A DNA stretch of 64,000 bases from Streptomyces californicus (GTDB taxonomy: Bacteria; Actinomycetota; Actinomycetes; Streptomycetales; Streptomycetaceae): positions 1 through 64,000 of the forward strand of contig NZ_JNZZ01000005.1 in assembly GCF_000717645.1 (NCBI RefSeq), read 5' to 3'. The position numbers and the translations under genes are program-made. The notes under the pieces are model-generated. The model did not search any database and was not told the origin of the DNA. It saw nothing but the letters and a program-made list of their open reading frames with translations. Shown here one piece after another: positions 56,801 to 64,000 of the stretch. The first letter of the stretch is position 1. The number at the start of each line of letters is the position of its first letter.

Positions 56801-57179
56801 GGTCGAGGGCGGCGAACTGGGTCAGGTCCGGCTCTCCGCGCCGGGCCGCCGGGTCCTGGAGCGTGCGGGGGAGGGCGTACGACCCGGAACTCTCCAGCTT
56901 CCCCACCGTGACGGGCAGCCCGTCGAAGGCGTCCCGGGAGGCCGCGCGGACGGTGTCGTCGGCCTCGGCGCGCTTCTCGTGCCCCACGGTGGCGGTGACG
57001 ACGAGGGAGGCGGAGGCGGCAGACTTGTGGGTGAGTGTGTGACGCAGGGCCGCGTCGCCCACCGAGCCGGAGAAGGCGGTGAGCGCGGCCAGGACCGACG
57101 TGGTCAGCAGGACGGCGAGGAAGGCCGCGGAAAGCAGCAGGCGATGAGCCCGCACCCGCAGAAGGACGAAACCCGTCAC
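53895..57179 (-). CDS. FtsX-type ABC transporter permease (1,094 aa), first gene of operon
   Basis: I choose GTG 57179 (VTGFVLLRVRAHRLLL) because the first helix follows directly and GGGGGA lies before it; GTG 57203 adds eight residues and is possible. The layout is a first helix ('LLSAAFLAVLLTTSVLAAL'), a large outer domain, a four-helix FtsX block, a second outer domain and a C-terminal FtsX block ('ALPAVAVVAAALAAVGFAVS' onward). With the 949-aa permease it probably forms a heterodimeric MacB/LolCDE-like transporter driven by the AbrB-tailed ATPase. Confidence 0.88.
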   Translation of the reverse strand: MTGFVLLRVRAHRLLLSAAFLAVLLTTSVLAALTAFSGSVGDAALRHTLTHKSAASASLVVTATVGHEKRAEADDTVRAASRDAFDGLPVTVGKLESSGSYALPRTLQDPAARRGEPDLTQFAALDRARLRITGGRAPAAASGDGPVEVALPAVAAEALELKPGERFTVTDRLRDKKQKVLVTGVYEAVDPSDPYWQLDPLGGRGVRKLAFTTYGPLLTDPSVLASGALSGGNTAWLATADFAGLTTGSIDGLRDASAATPKALSAAPVFSSGVTVRTSLPTVLDQLDRALLVSRSTLMIVAVQLVLLAAYALLLVARLLNSERDGERELLRARGGSRGRITSFAALEALLLAVPAAIVAPLLAGPLTGLLADRGDLSRIGLRVGASSTGTVWLVSAGVALACALAVVAPSLTAGAGGRRTRAAALPGPVRAGADIGLLLIAAVAYWQLDRQAGGGAISGDQAGGLGVDPLLVVAPALALLAGTVLTLRLLPPAARLAERRAAKGRGLPAALAGWQFSRRPLRGAGPVLLLVLSVAMGMLAIGQSASWDRSQSDQADFASGASVRMAAGTGSGPATAGAYSSLPGVRQAAPAYRADVEVAGGRMAEIVALDTAHADERMLMRADLSATSPRRLFETIAPEPAPRPGLVLPKGSTRLKLDLRIDTVAPKGATADPDEEPPVATVLLEDRYGLPYRALAGPVPVDGGPVAVSVPVSANGGLAVTGVEVDADPPWDRARQQRLSMSDVRVVTGSGAERPVAASGAVRWDATTAFTEAAEVRPGARPVRNGTSGLPDFTYDTGVDDEESWEPVTGTLRITAARPKAAAVKAVATDAYLRNTNAKLGDGIDITLAGNTVRVTLAESVRQLPTTGTVKPSEGKDPAGDGGALLVDLRAVTQVLAHRPTATIEATEWWLSTAPGDAAKTAAALRALPDTDPAQVLVRAEAAQRLVDDPLGAGPQSALPAVAVVAAALAAVGFAVSASGSRRERSAELGVLRALGAPRRQLARMVAAEQGVLIALALLIGLGIGTVLTRAVVPLIVLTGQAGRPVPPVLVELPAGQVAALLAGVAALPLVIVAVMALRRGDPAVTLRHQGDH

Positions 57180-57244
57180 CTGATCCCCCAGCCCCGGAAA
57201 CACCGCGTACGCACGCCCCCCGGCGTACCGGCGATGCTTTCAGA

Positions 57245-57265
57245 GGTCACCGGGTTCCGGTAACC
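57245..57265. promoter_or_regulatory. Paired GGTNACC palindromes upstream of ABC operon
   Basis: GGTCACC and GGTAACC, each self-complementary, are 14 bp apart centre to centre and 65-85 bp upstream of the first permease start. They could be a dimeric repressor site. No cognate regulator is known to me. Confidence 0.3.
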
Positions 57266-57411
57266 GCTTGCCGGTGCACCTTGATGCGATCGTGATCGTT
57301 ATGCGGTGGCGGAGTGCCGAATTCCGGAGTCGTCCGGTCACGGAACGTTCACTCGTCACGCTGAGGTGGGGTCGGGAGCGCCGGGCGTGATCACCCCACG
57401 TTCCTGACCGG

Positions 57412-57438
57412 GGTCGGGTCTGACGCGGGGACCCGACC
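57412..57438 (-). terminator. Hairpin downstream of glbO
   Basis: GGTCGGGTC pairs with GACCCGACC across a 9-base loop, 84 bp downstream of the globin stop on the minus strand. No U-run follows. Confidence 0.4.
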
Positions 57439-57522
57439 GGGGTCGTGATCGCGCCGCGGCGCCTGACCGGGACCGGACCGGGGCCGAGTCGTTCTGCGGG
57501 CGGGCCGGTCCCGGGGCGCCGG

Positions 57523-57927
57523 TCAGTCGACGGTGTTGATCATCGAGGCGGCGGCGTACGTCATGTAGTCCCACAACTGCCGTTCGTGCTCCGGCGCGAG
57601 CTCCAACTCGTCCACCGCGACCCGCATGTGGGAGAGCCAGGCGTCATGAGCGGCCCTGTCCACCCGGAAGGGGGCGTGCCGCATCCGCAGACGCGGGTGA
57701 CCGCGGTGGTCGCTGTAGGTGCGCGGGCCGCCCCAGTACTGCATCAGGAAGAGCGCGAACCGTTCCTCGGCCGGGCCCAGATCCTTCTCCGGGTACATCG
57801 GCCGCAGCAGTTCGTCGCCCGCCACGCCCTCGTAGAAGCGGTGGACCAGGCGCCGGAAGGTCGCCTCGCCGCCGACCTGCTCGTAGAAGGTCTGCTCCTG
57901 AAGCGTGTCGCGCGGAATCTCAGTCAC
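57523..57927 (-). CDS. glbO: Group II truncated haemoglobin (trHbO)
   Basis: GTG 57927 (VTEIPRDTLQEQTFYEQ) gives 134 aa, the usual trHbO length; a longer frame lacks homologous sequence. 'HRFYEGVAGDELLRPMYPE', 'LFLMQYWGGPRTYSDHRGHP' and 'LRMRHAPFRVD' hold the helix B Tyr, the CD1-region Tyr and the proximal His of the F helix; 'AWLSHM' has the Trp of helix G. TrHbO proteins bind oxygen tightly and deal with NO or peroxide. It is divergent from the methyltransferase gene over 127 bp. Confidence 0.93.
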   Translation of the reverse strand: MTEIPRDTLQEQTFYEQVGGEATFRRLVHRFYEGVAGDELLRPMYPEKDLGPAEERFALFLMQYWGGPRTYSDHRGHPRLRMRHAPFRVDRAAHDAWLSHMRVAVDELELAPEHERQLWDYMTYAAASMINTVD

Positions 57928-58054
57928 CCGTCCATGGTCGCAGACGCACCGGCCGAGGACGGCGGTCCTAGGACCGGGAGCGGGCGGACCGCACGGATTC
58001 GGCCCGCCCGCCCCGTCGTTCGCCGAAGCGGCCCCGGCGCAGGACAGTGGAGTC

Positions 58055-59062
58055 ATGGGCGCACACCGGCACGGTCCCTCCTCGTCCGCCTCCGCACCCG
58101 ACCCCGAGGCCGACGCGGCGCGGGCGGCCCTGGTGCGGGAGATCGCCGCCCGGGGCGCGTTCACCGACCCGGCCTGGCGCACCGCCTTCGCCGATGTGCC
58201 CCGCCACCTTTTCGTCCCGTTCTTCTACGTGCACGGGATCCGGGGCTACGAACGCCTCTGGGGCGAGGACCCCGACCCGGAACGGCGGTCCCGCTGGCTG
58301 CGCGGCGTGTACGCGGACGGGGCGCTGGCCACCCGCCTCCAGGACGGTGAACTCGTCTCGTCCTCCAGCCAGCCGTCCCTGATGGCCCTGATGCTCGACG
58401 CCCTCGACGTGGCGGACGGACACACGGTCCTGGAGATCGGCACCGGACCCGGCTACAACGCGGCCCTGCTCGCCCACCGGCTCGGCGGTCCGGCGGTGAC
58501 CACCGTCGATCTGGACCCCGCGATCACGGACGCGGCCCGCGGTCACCTCACCGCGGCCGGATACCACCCGGCGGTGGTCACCGGCGACGGCGCGCGGGGC
58601 TGCCCGGGACGTGCCCCGTACGACCGGATCATCGCGACCTGCACCCTGCCGTCGGTGCCCCGTGCCTGGCCGGAACAGTGCCGTCCGGGGGCGCGGATCG
58701 TCGCGCCGCTCGCCACGGGGCTCGTCGCGCTGCAGGTCGGTGCGACGGCGCACGGTCCGCGCGCCGAGGGGCACTTCCTGCACACCCCGGCGTACTTCGT
58801 GCCCCTGCGCGGGGCGTATCCGGCCGCCGGCCCCCTCCCGCACCTCGGCGGGCTGCCGCGCCGGGTGGCCGGGGACGACCTCTTCCGGTTCCTGCTGACC
58901 CTGAGCGCGGGCGCGCTCGATCCGCACGAGGCCCTCTCCCTCTGGGAGCGCGAGGGGCGTCCGGAGCGGGAGAGGTACGGGGTCACGGTCGACCGGGGCC
59001 GCCAGTGGGCCTGGCTCGACGACCCGCGGGGCCCGTACACCTGGCCGCTCGCCGCCGACTGA
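58055..59062 (+). CDS. PCMT-like SAM-dependent methyltransferase
   Basis: ATG 58055 (MGAHRHGPSS) with GGAG just before. The 335-aa protein has 'VLEIGTGPGYNAALLAHRLG' (SAM-binding motif I) and 'VTTVDLDP' in an L-isoaspartate O-methyltransferase-like arrangement, with the upstream 'SSSSQPSLMALMLDAL' substrate segment. Actinobacterial homologues include maturation enzymes of RiPP and tRNA-like substrates as well as protein repair enzymes; here no partner peptide is seen, so repair of isoaspartyl protein is the simplest guess. The C-terminal 120 residues are an extra beta-rich part. Confidence 0.85.
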   Translation: MGAHRHGPSSSASAPDPEADAARAALVREIAARGAFTDPAWRTAFADVPRHLFVPFFYVHGIRGYERLWGEDPDPERRSRWLRGVYADGALATRLQDGELVSSSSQPSLMALMLDALDVADGHTVLEIGTGPGYNAALLAHRLGGPAVTTVDLDPAITDAARGHLTAAGYHPAVVTGDGARGCPGRAPYDRIIATCTLPSVPRAWPEQCRPGARIVAPLATGLVALQVGATAHGPRAEGHFLHTPAYFVPLRGAYPAAGPLPHLGGLPRRVAGDDLFRFLLTLSAGALDPHEALSLWEREGRPERERYGVTVDRGRQWAWLDDPRGPYTWPLAAD

Positions 59063-59068
59063 GCGGGC

Positions 59069-59103
59069 GTGTGCCCGGTCGTGGAGGACCGGGCCGGGCA
59101 CAC
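59069..59103. terminator. Convergent terminator after methyltransferase and FHA genes
   Basis: GTGTGCCCGG (59069-59078) pairs with CCGGGCACAC (59094-59103). It starts 6 bp after the methyltransferase stop and is 60 bp from the FHA gene end. Confidence 0.65.
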
Positions 59104-59162
59104 CGCACGGGGAGGGGGCGGAGCGGCGCCGCCCGGCCCGACGGCCGGGGGCGCCGCGGCCC

Positions 59163-60821
59163 TCAGTCCCGGCGCAGGGTGATCGTCGTCCACGCCCCGA
59201 CGTGCACCCGGTCGCCGTCCTGGAGGGGTACGGGGACGTAGGGCTGGATCGGGTCCTCGGCGCCGTTCAGCGTGGTCCCGTTGGTGGAGTTCTGGTCCAC
59301 GACCGCCCAGTCGCCGTCGGGCTGCCGCACCAGCATCGCGTGCTGGTGCGAGACGCCCGGGTCCTCCGGGGGTACCGAGAGGTCGACGTCGGGGGACTCG
59401 CCGGTGCTCTGACGGCGACGCCCGATGGTGACCTGCTCGCCGCTGAGCGCGAGACGCTGCTCCGGGGAGTACGCGGGCAGGTTCAGGCCACTGGCCTCGG
59501 GCCCGCTGCGCTGCATCATCGCGAGAAAGTACTCGCGGTCCGGAGCGATCACGGCCGTCCAGGTGGCGGCCTGCCGCGGTCCGCCCTGGCCGGGCACCCC
59601 GGCGTGCTGCCGGCCGTCCTGGTCGTACCCCTGGTCCTGGCCCCGCGGCGCCTGGCCGTGTCCCGCGTACGGCTGGTCCTGGCCGCCGCGGTCGTACGGC
59701 TGGTCCTGGCCGCCGCGTTCCGGGTCGCCGCGGTCCGGGTTCCGCTGGTCCTGGCCGCCCGGGACGCCCGGGCCCTGCGGCCCATGGCCGGGGCCCTGCC
59801 CCTGGCCCTGGTGCGGGCCGGGCTGCTGGAACTGCTGGGGCGGCTGCGGGGGCTGCGCCTGGGAGGGCGGCGGCAGCATCCAGTCGTCATCGCCGTCCGG
59901 GTGTCCCGACGAGCGCGGCGGCGCGGGCGGCGCCGACTGCTGCTGCTGCGGGGGAGCGAAGGGCGAGGACTGCTGCGGTTCGAACGGCGAAGGGGCCGAC
60001 GGGGCCGACTGTTCACGCGGTTCGAACGGTGAGGGAGCCGAAGGAGCCGACTGCTCGCGCGGCGGGTGCCCCTGCTGCTGGAACGAGGGCGGCGGAGGGC
60101 CCTGCTGGAACGAGGGCGGGGGCCCCTGCTGGAACGACGGAGGCGGAGGGCCGCCCTGGCCGCCGTTCCCCCGCGGGCCGTCCTGCTCGGGGCCGAGCGG
60201 TTCGGCGGGACGGTTCATCTGGGAGGGGCGCGACCCTTGGTAGTCGAACGGGTCGTGCGCCCGGGGCGCGCCGGAAGGCCCGCCCTGCCCACCGGGACCG
60301 GGCTGCCCAGGGCCACCGGGGCCAGGCTGTCCGGGCCCACCGGGCCCGTGCTGTCCACCGGGACCGTGCTGTCCGGGGCCACCGGGGCCAGGCTGTCCGG
60401 GGCCGCCCTGCCCACCGGGGCCAGGCTGCCCGTGGCCCGGCTGGCCACCCGGGCCGCCGGCGCCCGGCGACTGGAAGCCGGGCGGCAGGTTCAGACCGGC
60501 CGGCCGGCTGCCGGGCGTGCTGTGCTGCGGGGCCAGCGGGGTGTACGAGGTCGCCTTGTTGGTGAGGAAGTTCCAGCGGCACTCCTCGCAGAACGGCGCC
60601 ATCGCCTCACGCGGCGTGCGGCACTGCGGGCAGAGCTCCGCCTGCATGGTGGGCGGGCCGTCACCGGCCCCCGGCTGCGGGTAGCCGTAACCGGGCGCGG
60701 GCGGCGGGGGAGGCGGCGGGGGCACGGCGCCCGAGGGCGCTCCACCCGGGGCCATGCGGTGTCCGCAGACCTCGCACCAGTCCTCGGAACCCGACTGGTG
60801 TCCGTTCGGGCAGGTCGGCAT
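59163..60821 (-). CDS. FHA-domain protein with N-terminal zinc ribbons
   Basis: ATG 60821 follows GGGGGAAG. The 552-aa protein starts with two zinc-ribbon-like Cys pairs ('CPNGHQSGSEDWCEVCG', then 'LCPQCR' and 'FCEEC'), a long Gln/Gly/Pro low-complexity linker and a C-terminal FHA domain with 'VTIGRRR', 'VSHQHAML' and 'NSTNGTTLNG'. FHA domains bind phosphothreonine, so it is a reader for the kinase and phosphatase in this operon. It is the last gene of the cluster, 130 bp after the VWA gene. Confidence 0.92.
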   Translation of the reverse strand: MPTCPNGHQSGSEDWCEVCGHRMAPGGAPSGAVPPPPPPPPAPGYGYPQPGAGDGPPTMQAELCPQCRTPREAMAPFCEECRWNFLTNKATSYTPLAPQHSTPGSRPAGLNLPPGFQSPGAGGPGGQPGHGQPGPGGQGGPGQPGPGGPGQHGPGGQHGPGGPGQPGPGGPGQPGPGGQGGPSGAPRAHDPFDYQGSRPSQMNRPAEPLGPEQDGPRGNGGQGGPPPPSFQQGPPPSFQQGPPPPSFQQQGHPPREQSAPSAPSPFEPREQSAPSAPSPFEPQQSSPFAPPQQQQSAPPAPPRSSGHPDGDDDWMLPPPSQAQPPQPPQQFQQPGPHQGQGQGPGHGPQGPGVPGGQDQRNPDRGDPERGGQDQPYDRGGQDQPYAGHGQAPRGQDQGYDQDGRQHAGVPGQGGPRQAATWTAVIAPDREYFLAMMQRSGPEASGLNLPAYSPEQRLALSGEQVTIGRRRQSTGESPDVDLSVPPEDPGVSHQHAMLVRQPDGDWAVVDQNSTNGTTLNGAEDPIQPYVPVPLQDGDRVHVGAWTTITLRRD

Positions 60822-60951
60822 GTCGGCGCTTCCCCCTCTCCTCTTCCGGCCCCGAGGGCCGTCCTTGCCGTCGATCGCGGCGTCGTTGCTCAGCGAATGT
60901 GCCGGGCTGTTCGGTGGTGACGGTCGGTGGTCATCGGATGACCGGGCCGTG

Positions 60952-62301
60952 CTACTTCTTGACGCGAACGGTCTTGGTCGAGCGCGTTTCGAGAGTCATC
61001 TCGTCCGCTTCCGCGACCTTCGCCTTCAGTCGCACAGTACCGGTCGCGGCATCGACGACGTCGACCACCTTCGAGAGCAGTCGCGCGGTGTCCTGGTTCC
61101 CGGACGCCGACGCCAGCTGCACCGCGCGCCCCAGCTTGGCCGTCGCCCCGTCGAAATCACCCGACTTGCGCGCTTCCAGGCCCTGCTGGATGACCTGCGC
61201 CAGCTCCGCCTGGCCCGTGTAGTGCGCGACCTGCGGATTGATCGAGGTGGACGCCGCCATGTCGTCCGTCCACACGGCCCGTACGAGCCCCTGCGACAGG
61301 GTCTGCGGGGCGCCCGCGCCCGAGGGGTCGGGCAGGATCAGGGAGACCCGGGCCGCCAGCATCTCCTGGCCGATCCCGGCCTGCGGCACCCGTACGCACA
61401 CGTGGTAGTCGCGCGACTCGTCGCCCCACGAACCGGTCGGGTAGTCCCCGGCCCGGGGCCCCGCCTCGGTGCGCCGCCCGGTCAGGTCCGCCACGCTCGG
61501 CGCGACCTGCTTCACGAACCGGATCTCCACCCCCACGGGCGTCCAGAGCCGCAGCGCCACGTCCGCGACCTCCTTGCCCATGACGTTCTCCATCATCCGC
61601 GTGAAGTCGTCGGCCAGGCCCGAGGGGTCGGCGACGATGTCGGCGGTGCCGAGGAGCGCGGAGGCGATGCCGGTGACCTCCTTCACCTCCCAGTCGGTCC
61701 CCACCCCGCGGGCGTCGCAGGTGAACCGGCCCGCGCAGGACTCCAGCGCCGCCCGCAGGTCCTCGGGCGCCTCGTGCTCGTTGCGGCCGTCGGTCAGCAG
61801 GACGCCGTGCCGGATGCCCGCGTCGGCCGGGCCCAGCAGCCGGTCGGCCAGCCGCAGCCAGGTGCCGATCGCGGTGCCGCCGCCCGCGCTCAGTCCGCGC
61901 AGGGCGTCCTTGGCCAGGGCCTTCGTGTGCGCGTCGGCGACCGCGAGCCGTCCGCCGCCGGGGTAGACCTCCCGGGCCACGTGGGTCCCGGCGACCACCG
62001 CGAACAGCGTGCCCTCGCGCAGGGTGTCGATGGCGGCGGCCGTCGCGTCGCGCGCGTTGCGCATCTTCGTCGGGGGGTAGTCCATCGAGCCCGAGCAGTC
62101 GACCATCAGCACGACGGCCGCGCCCGGCCCCGTCCCGTACGCGGGCCCCGAGCCCGCCAGGGGTATCCCGCCGGTGGTGCCGCCGCCGGTCGAGGTGACG
62201 GTCACGATGGCGTTGACCTCACGGCCGCCCTCGGGCAGGAACGCGTTCTGGTACACCTCGACGGAGAACTGCGGCACGTTCGACTTGGAGAAGTTGGCCA
62301 T
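60952..62301 (-). CDS. VWA-domain protein of the Ser/Thr phospho-signalling cluster
   Basis: ATG 62301 (MANFSKSNVPQFSVEVYQNA) follows AAGGAG. The 449-aa protein has a von Willebrand A domain with a MIDAS motif 'VDCSGSM', then 'GGTAIGTWL' and 'LLTDGRNEHE', a middle beta domain and a C-terminal helical region with TPR-like character ('LEARKSGDFDGATAKLGRAV'). VWA proteins bind ligands through a metal ion. Its place between phosphatase and FHA genes suggests a scaffold or sensor in the same pathway. No membrane helix is seen. Confidence 0.9.
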   Translation of the reverse strand: MANFSKSNVPQFSVEVYQNAFLPEGGREVNAIVTVTSTGGGTTGGIPLAGSGPAYGTGPGAAVVLMVDCSGSMDYPPTKMRNARDATAAAIDTLREGTLFAVVAGTHVAREVYPGGGRLAVADAHTKALAKDALRGLSAGGGTAIGTWLRLADRLLGPADAGIRHGVLLTDGRNEHEAPEDLRAALESCAGRFTCDARGVGTDWEVKEVTGIASALLGTADIVADPSGLADDFTRMMENVMGKEVADVALRLWTPVGVEIRFVKQVAPSVADLTGRRTEAGPRAGDYPTGSWGDESRDYHVCVRVPQAGIGQEMLAARVSLILPDPSGAGAPQTLSQGLVRAVWTDDMAASTSINPQVAHYTGQAELAQVIQQGLEARKSGDFDGATAKLGRAVQLASASGNQDTARLLSKVVDVVDAATGTVRLKAKVAEADEMTLETRSTKTVRVKK

Positions 62302-62318
62302 GGTCGACTCCTTGAGGT

Positions 62319-63905
62319 TCAAACGGATTCGCGGGCCGATCCTGCCCCGTCCGGTCCTACGGCGAACGGCAGCAGCGCCACCGTCACGTTGTCGTGGCCC
62401 CCGCCGTCGAGGGCGTGGCCGACGAGCACCTGGGCGGCGTGCAGCGGACGCTCCTGCGCGTCGGCCGGGACGGCGGCGGCCATCTCCTCGCCGGACTCCG
62501 CGTAGTTCCACAGGCCGTCCGTGCACACGACCACCAGGCCCGGCCGGTCCGGCTTGAACGCGGCCGTGTGCGGCTCCAGTTCGTACGCGTCGGCGCCGAG
62601 CCAGCCGGTGATGGCGTGGGCCCGGTCGTCCGCGTACGCCTCCGCCTCGTTCATCAGGCCTGCCGCCACCATCTGCGCGGCCCACGAATCGTCCTCGGTG
62701 AGCCGGGCGGTGGGCCGGGTCCGGTCCTCGGGCACCCAGTAGACGCGGCTGTCGCCGACCCAGCCGACGATCAGCAGACCGCCCGCCACGACCGCGCCGA
62801 CCAGGGTGCAGGCCGGGGCGTTCTGGTGGCGGTGGGCGTCGTGCCCCATCGCCCCGGCCGGCTCCTGTGCCAGGGCGTTGACCGCCTCGGACGCAGCGAC
62901 GATCGCCTCGTGCATCGCCTGCTGCGGATGCGTACCGCGCGGCAGGGCCGCCAGCAGCGCCTCGTTCGCCGCGGTCGCGGCGGCGGCCGACGCCTCGTCG
63001 GGGCGGCTCGCCGACGAGACGCCGTCGCAGACGATCGCGACGACGGCCGGCGAACCGTCCGGCAGCGCGGTCGAGGAGACCGCGAAGGAGTCCTCGTTGC
63101 GGTGGTGGCGCAGCCCCCGGTCGCTGACGGCGGCCACCGTGTCGAGCTCCTGCTCCATGTGGTCGCGCTCACGGGGCTGGGCGTGCCCGCAGTTCTCGCA
63201 GTAGCCGTCGGGGTCCACCCGGCCGGAGCGGCACGCCACGCAGACCTTCTCCCCGGCGGCCGGGGCGGCGGGCGCGTGCTCCGCCGTACGGGGGTCGGGG
63301 GCGGCCAGCGGGAAGTCACCGGAGTCCGGATCGCCGCCGGGCTCCGCCGCACCGTCCGGGGCGGCGCCCGCGACCGCGGCCGCCCGGTCGCCCGTCGTCC
63401 GCGCGGCCCCGCCGGCGTCCGCCGCGGCGCCGGTGGCCGTACCGCCTCCCGGTGCCGCCCGGTGGTCGTGCCGGACGCGGACGGCGCCCGCCTCCTCGTG
63501 CGCCGGCCCGCCCGGCGCGGCCCCGGCGCCCCCGCCGGACTCCGCCCCCGGTCCCGTCAGCGGCCTGCCGTCCGAATCCGTCCCCGGCACGTCCGCCGGG
63601 CTGTGCACGGGCGCGGGCACGTCCGAGCTGTCGGTCTCCGCGGCGGCCGGCCACCGTACCGCCCCGCCCTCCACCGCCCCGGCGCGCGGTGCGCCCGCGT
63701 CCGGTGTCCCGGCGTCTCCCGGCCCGGCCTCCGCCGCCTGCCCGGCCGGGGGCACCGCGACGGCCATCGTGGGCCGGTCGCCGGGGCCGGTCGGCACGGC
63801 CGAGAGGTCGTGGCCGCACGCCCCGCAGAAGCGGTCGCCCGCGTCCAGCGGCTCCTCGCAGCCGGGGCACGTCGGCAGGGCGGGCTGCTGGTGGCTCTGA
63901 GACAT
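62319..63905 (-). CDS. PP2C-family Ser/Thr phosphatase with zinc ribbons
   Basis: ATG 63905 (MSQSHQQPALPTC). The 528-aa protein has an N-terminal zinc ribbon ('CPGCEEPLDAGDRFCGACG'), a low-complexity linker, a second ribbon ('CVACRSGRVDPDGYCENCG') and a PP2C catalytic domain with 'RHHRNEDSF', 'VAIVCDGVS', 'VGWVGDSRVY', 'CTDGLWNYA' and 'GGHDNVTV', which include the metal-binding Asp residues. It removes phosphate from proteins modified by the PknG-like kinase encoded two bases upstream. The VWA gene starts 17 bp after it. Confidence 0.93.
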   Translation of the reverse strand: MSQSHQQPALPTCPGCEEPLDAGDRFCGACGHDLSAVPTGPGDRPTMAVAVPPAGQAAEAGPGDAGTPDAGAPRAGAVEGGAVRWPAAAETDSSDVPAPVHSPADVPGTDSDGRPLTGPGAESGGGAGAAPGGPAHEEAGAVRVRHDHRAAPGGGTATGAAADAGGAARTTGDRAAAVAGAAPDGAAEPGGDPDSGDFPLAAPDPRTAEHAPAAPAAGEKVCVACRSGRVDPDGYCENCGHAQPRERDHMEQELDTVAAVSDRGLRHHRNEDSFAVSSTALPDGSPAVVAIVCDGVSSASRPDEASAAAATAANEALLAALPRGTHPQQAMHEAIVAASEAVNALAQEPAGAMGHDAHRHQNAPACTLVGAVVAGGLLIVGWVGDSRVYWVPEDRTRPTARLTEDDSWAAQMVAAGLMNEAEAYADDRAHAITGWLGADAYELEPHTAAFKPDRPGLVVVCTDGLWNYAESGEEMAAAVPADAQERPLHAAQVLVGHALDGGGHDNVTVALLPFAVGPDGAGSARESV

Positions 63906-63907
63906 CT

Positions 63908-64000
63908 TCACACCCACGTCCGGGGGCGGAAACGGTTGGCCCGCTCCACCAGTTCGATCCTCTCGTCGCCCTGCTGCGCGAGCCGGGCGAGCATGCGGTA
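63908..64000 (-). CDS. C-terminal end of a PknG-like Ser/Thr kinase (5' part outside window)
   Basis: Only 30 residues are visible: 'YRMLARLAQQGDERIEL' followed by 'VERANRFRPRTWV' and a stop at 63908-63910. The ending 'L-V-x-x-A-N-x-x-R-P' matches the C-terminus of PknG-type kinases with TPR domains. The phosphatase starts 2 bp after the stop, so they form one operon. Very short, so the assignment leans on context. Confidence 0.6.
   Translation of the reverse strand, partial: YRMLARLAQQGDERIELVERANRFRPRTWV

Larger units (their letters stand above)
57180..57522. other. 343-bp gap upstream of the ABC operon
   Basis: No gene is seen. It holds the ABC operon promoter, two BstEII-like GGTNACC palindromes 14 bp apart (57245-57251 and 57259-57265) and, nearer the globin gene, repeated CTGACCGGG blocks with a 9-bp hairpin (57412-57438). 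Confidence 0.6.

Noticed and set aside
57412..57482. CTGACCGGG repeats as a replication or attachment site
   Set aside because: Only a few short copies in an ordinary intergenic gap; a hairpin terminator explains them better.
60952..62301. VWA protein as the missing EccE or as a T7SS part
   Set aside because: It has a MIDAS motif, no membrane helices and lies in a kinase/phosphatase operon 20 kb away.

Overview
The window is a high-GC actinobacterial chromosome segment, almost certainly Streptomyces. Signs are third-position GC bias, frequent GTG/TTG starts, many ATGA gene overlaps, an SsbB-type single-stranded DNA-binding protein, a thioester/LAETG cell-wall protein, and actinobacterial PknG-like, FHA, VWA and PP2C genes.

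Region 1 (1-39.6 kb) is a non-canonical type VII (ESX-like) secretion locus. On the minus strand eccD and eccB lie upstream of an operon that starts near 27.25 kb. That operon encodes two small WXG100-like proteins, a 125-aa helical protein, a 747-aa helical/Gly-rich protein, an SseB-like T7SS-associated protein, a YbaB/EbfC-like protein, a 103-aa helical partner and a giant protein of 6,527 residues (2670-22253). Two more envelope-related genes follow: a tail-anchored-out beta-domain membrane protein and a truncated N-acetylmuramoyl-alanine amidase. eccC diverges from eccD. A mycosin-like protein with all three catalytic residues replaced faces eccC. An EccA-like protein with an N-terminal beta-helix and two CbxX/CfqX AAA+ modules completes the locus. 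No EccE candidate was found.

The giant protein is the most interesting object. It has an N-terminal helical T7SS-type region, a long disordered middle with short repeats, beta-rich repeated modules and a degenerate OTU-like region. It ends with a tandem series: glycosyltransferase (DxD), His/Cys protease-like module, unknown segment, glycosyltransferase, His/Cys module, glycosyltransferase. The glycosyltransferase plus cysteine-protease order matches large clostridial toxins (TcdA/TcdB). Both His-Cys pairs are spaced 45 residues, and those two Cys are the only cysteines I could find in the whole protein. My reading is that this is a giant exported, self-processing, multi-warhead glycosylating effector or surface protein.

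Region 2 (39.7-50 kb) holds a secreted DUF11-like protein, tRNA-Arg(UCU), a structured leader before a two-gene dynamin-like GTPase operon, ssbB, a sortase-anchored thioester protein, ettA, a thioesterase and a hypothetical gene.

Region 3 (50-57.3 kb, minus) is an ABC operon: two large FtsX-type permeases and an ATPase carrying a C-terminal AbrB-like domain.

Region 4 (57.5-64 kb) holds a truncated haemoglobin, a PCMT-like methyltransferase and a Ser/Thr phospho-signalling operon (end of a PknG-like kinase, PP2C phosphatase, VWA protein, FHA protein).

All family assignments are from reading motifs by eye; no database search or structure prediction was run.
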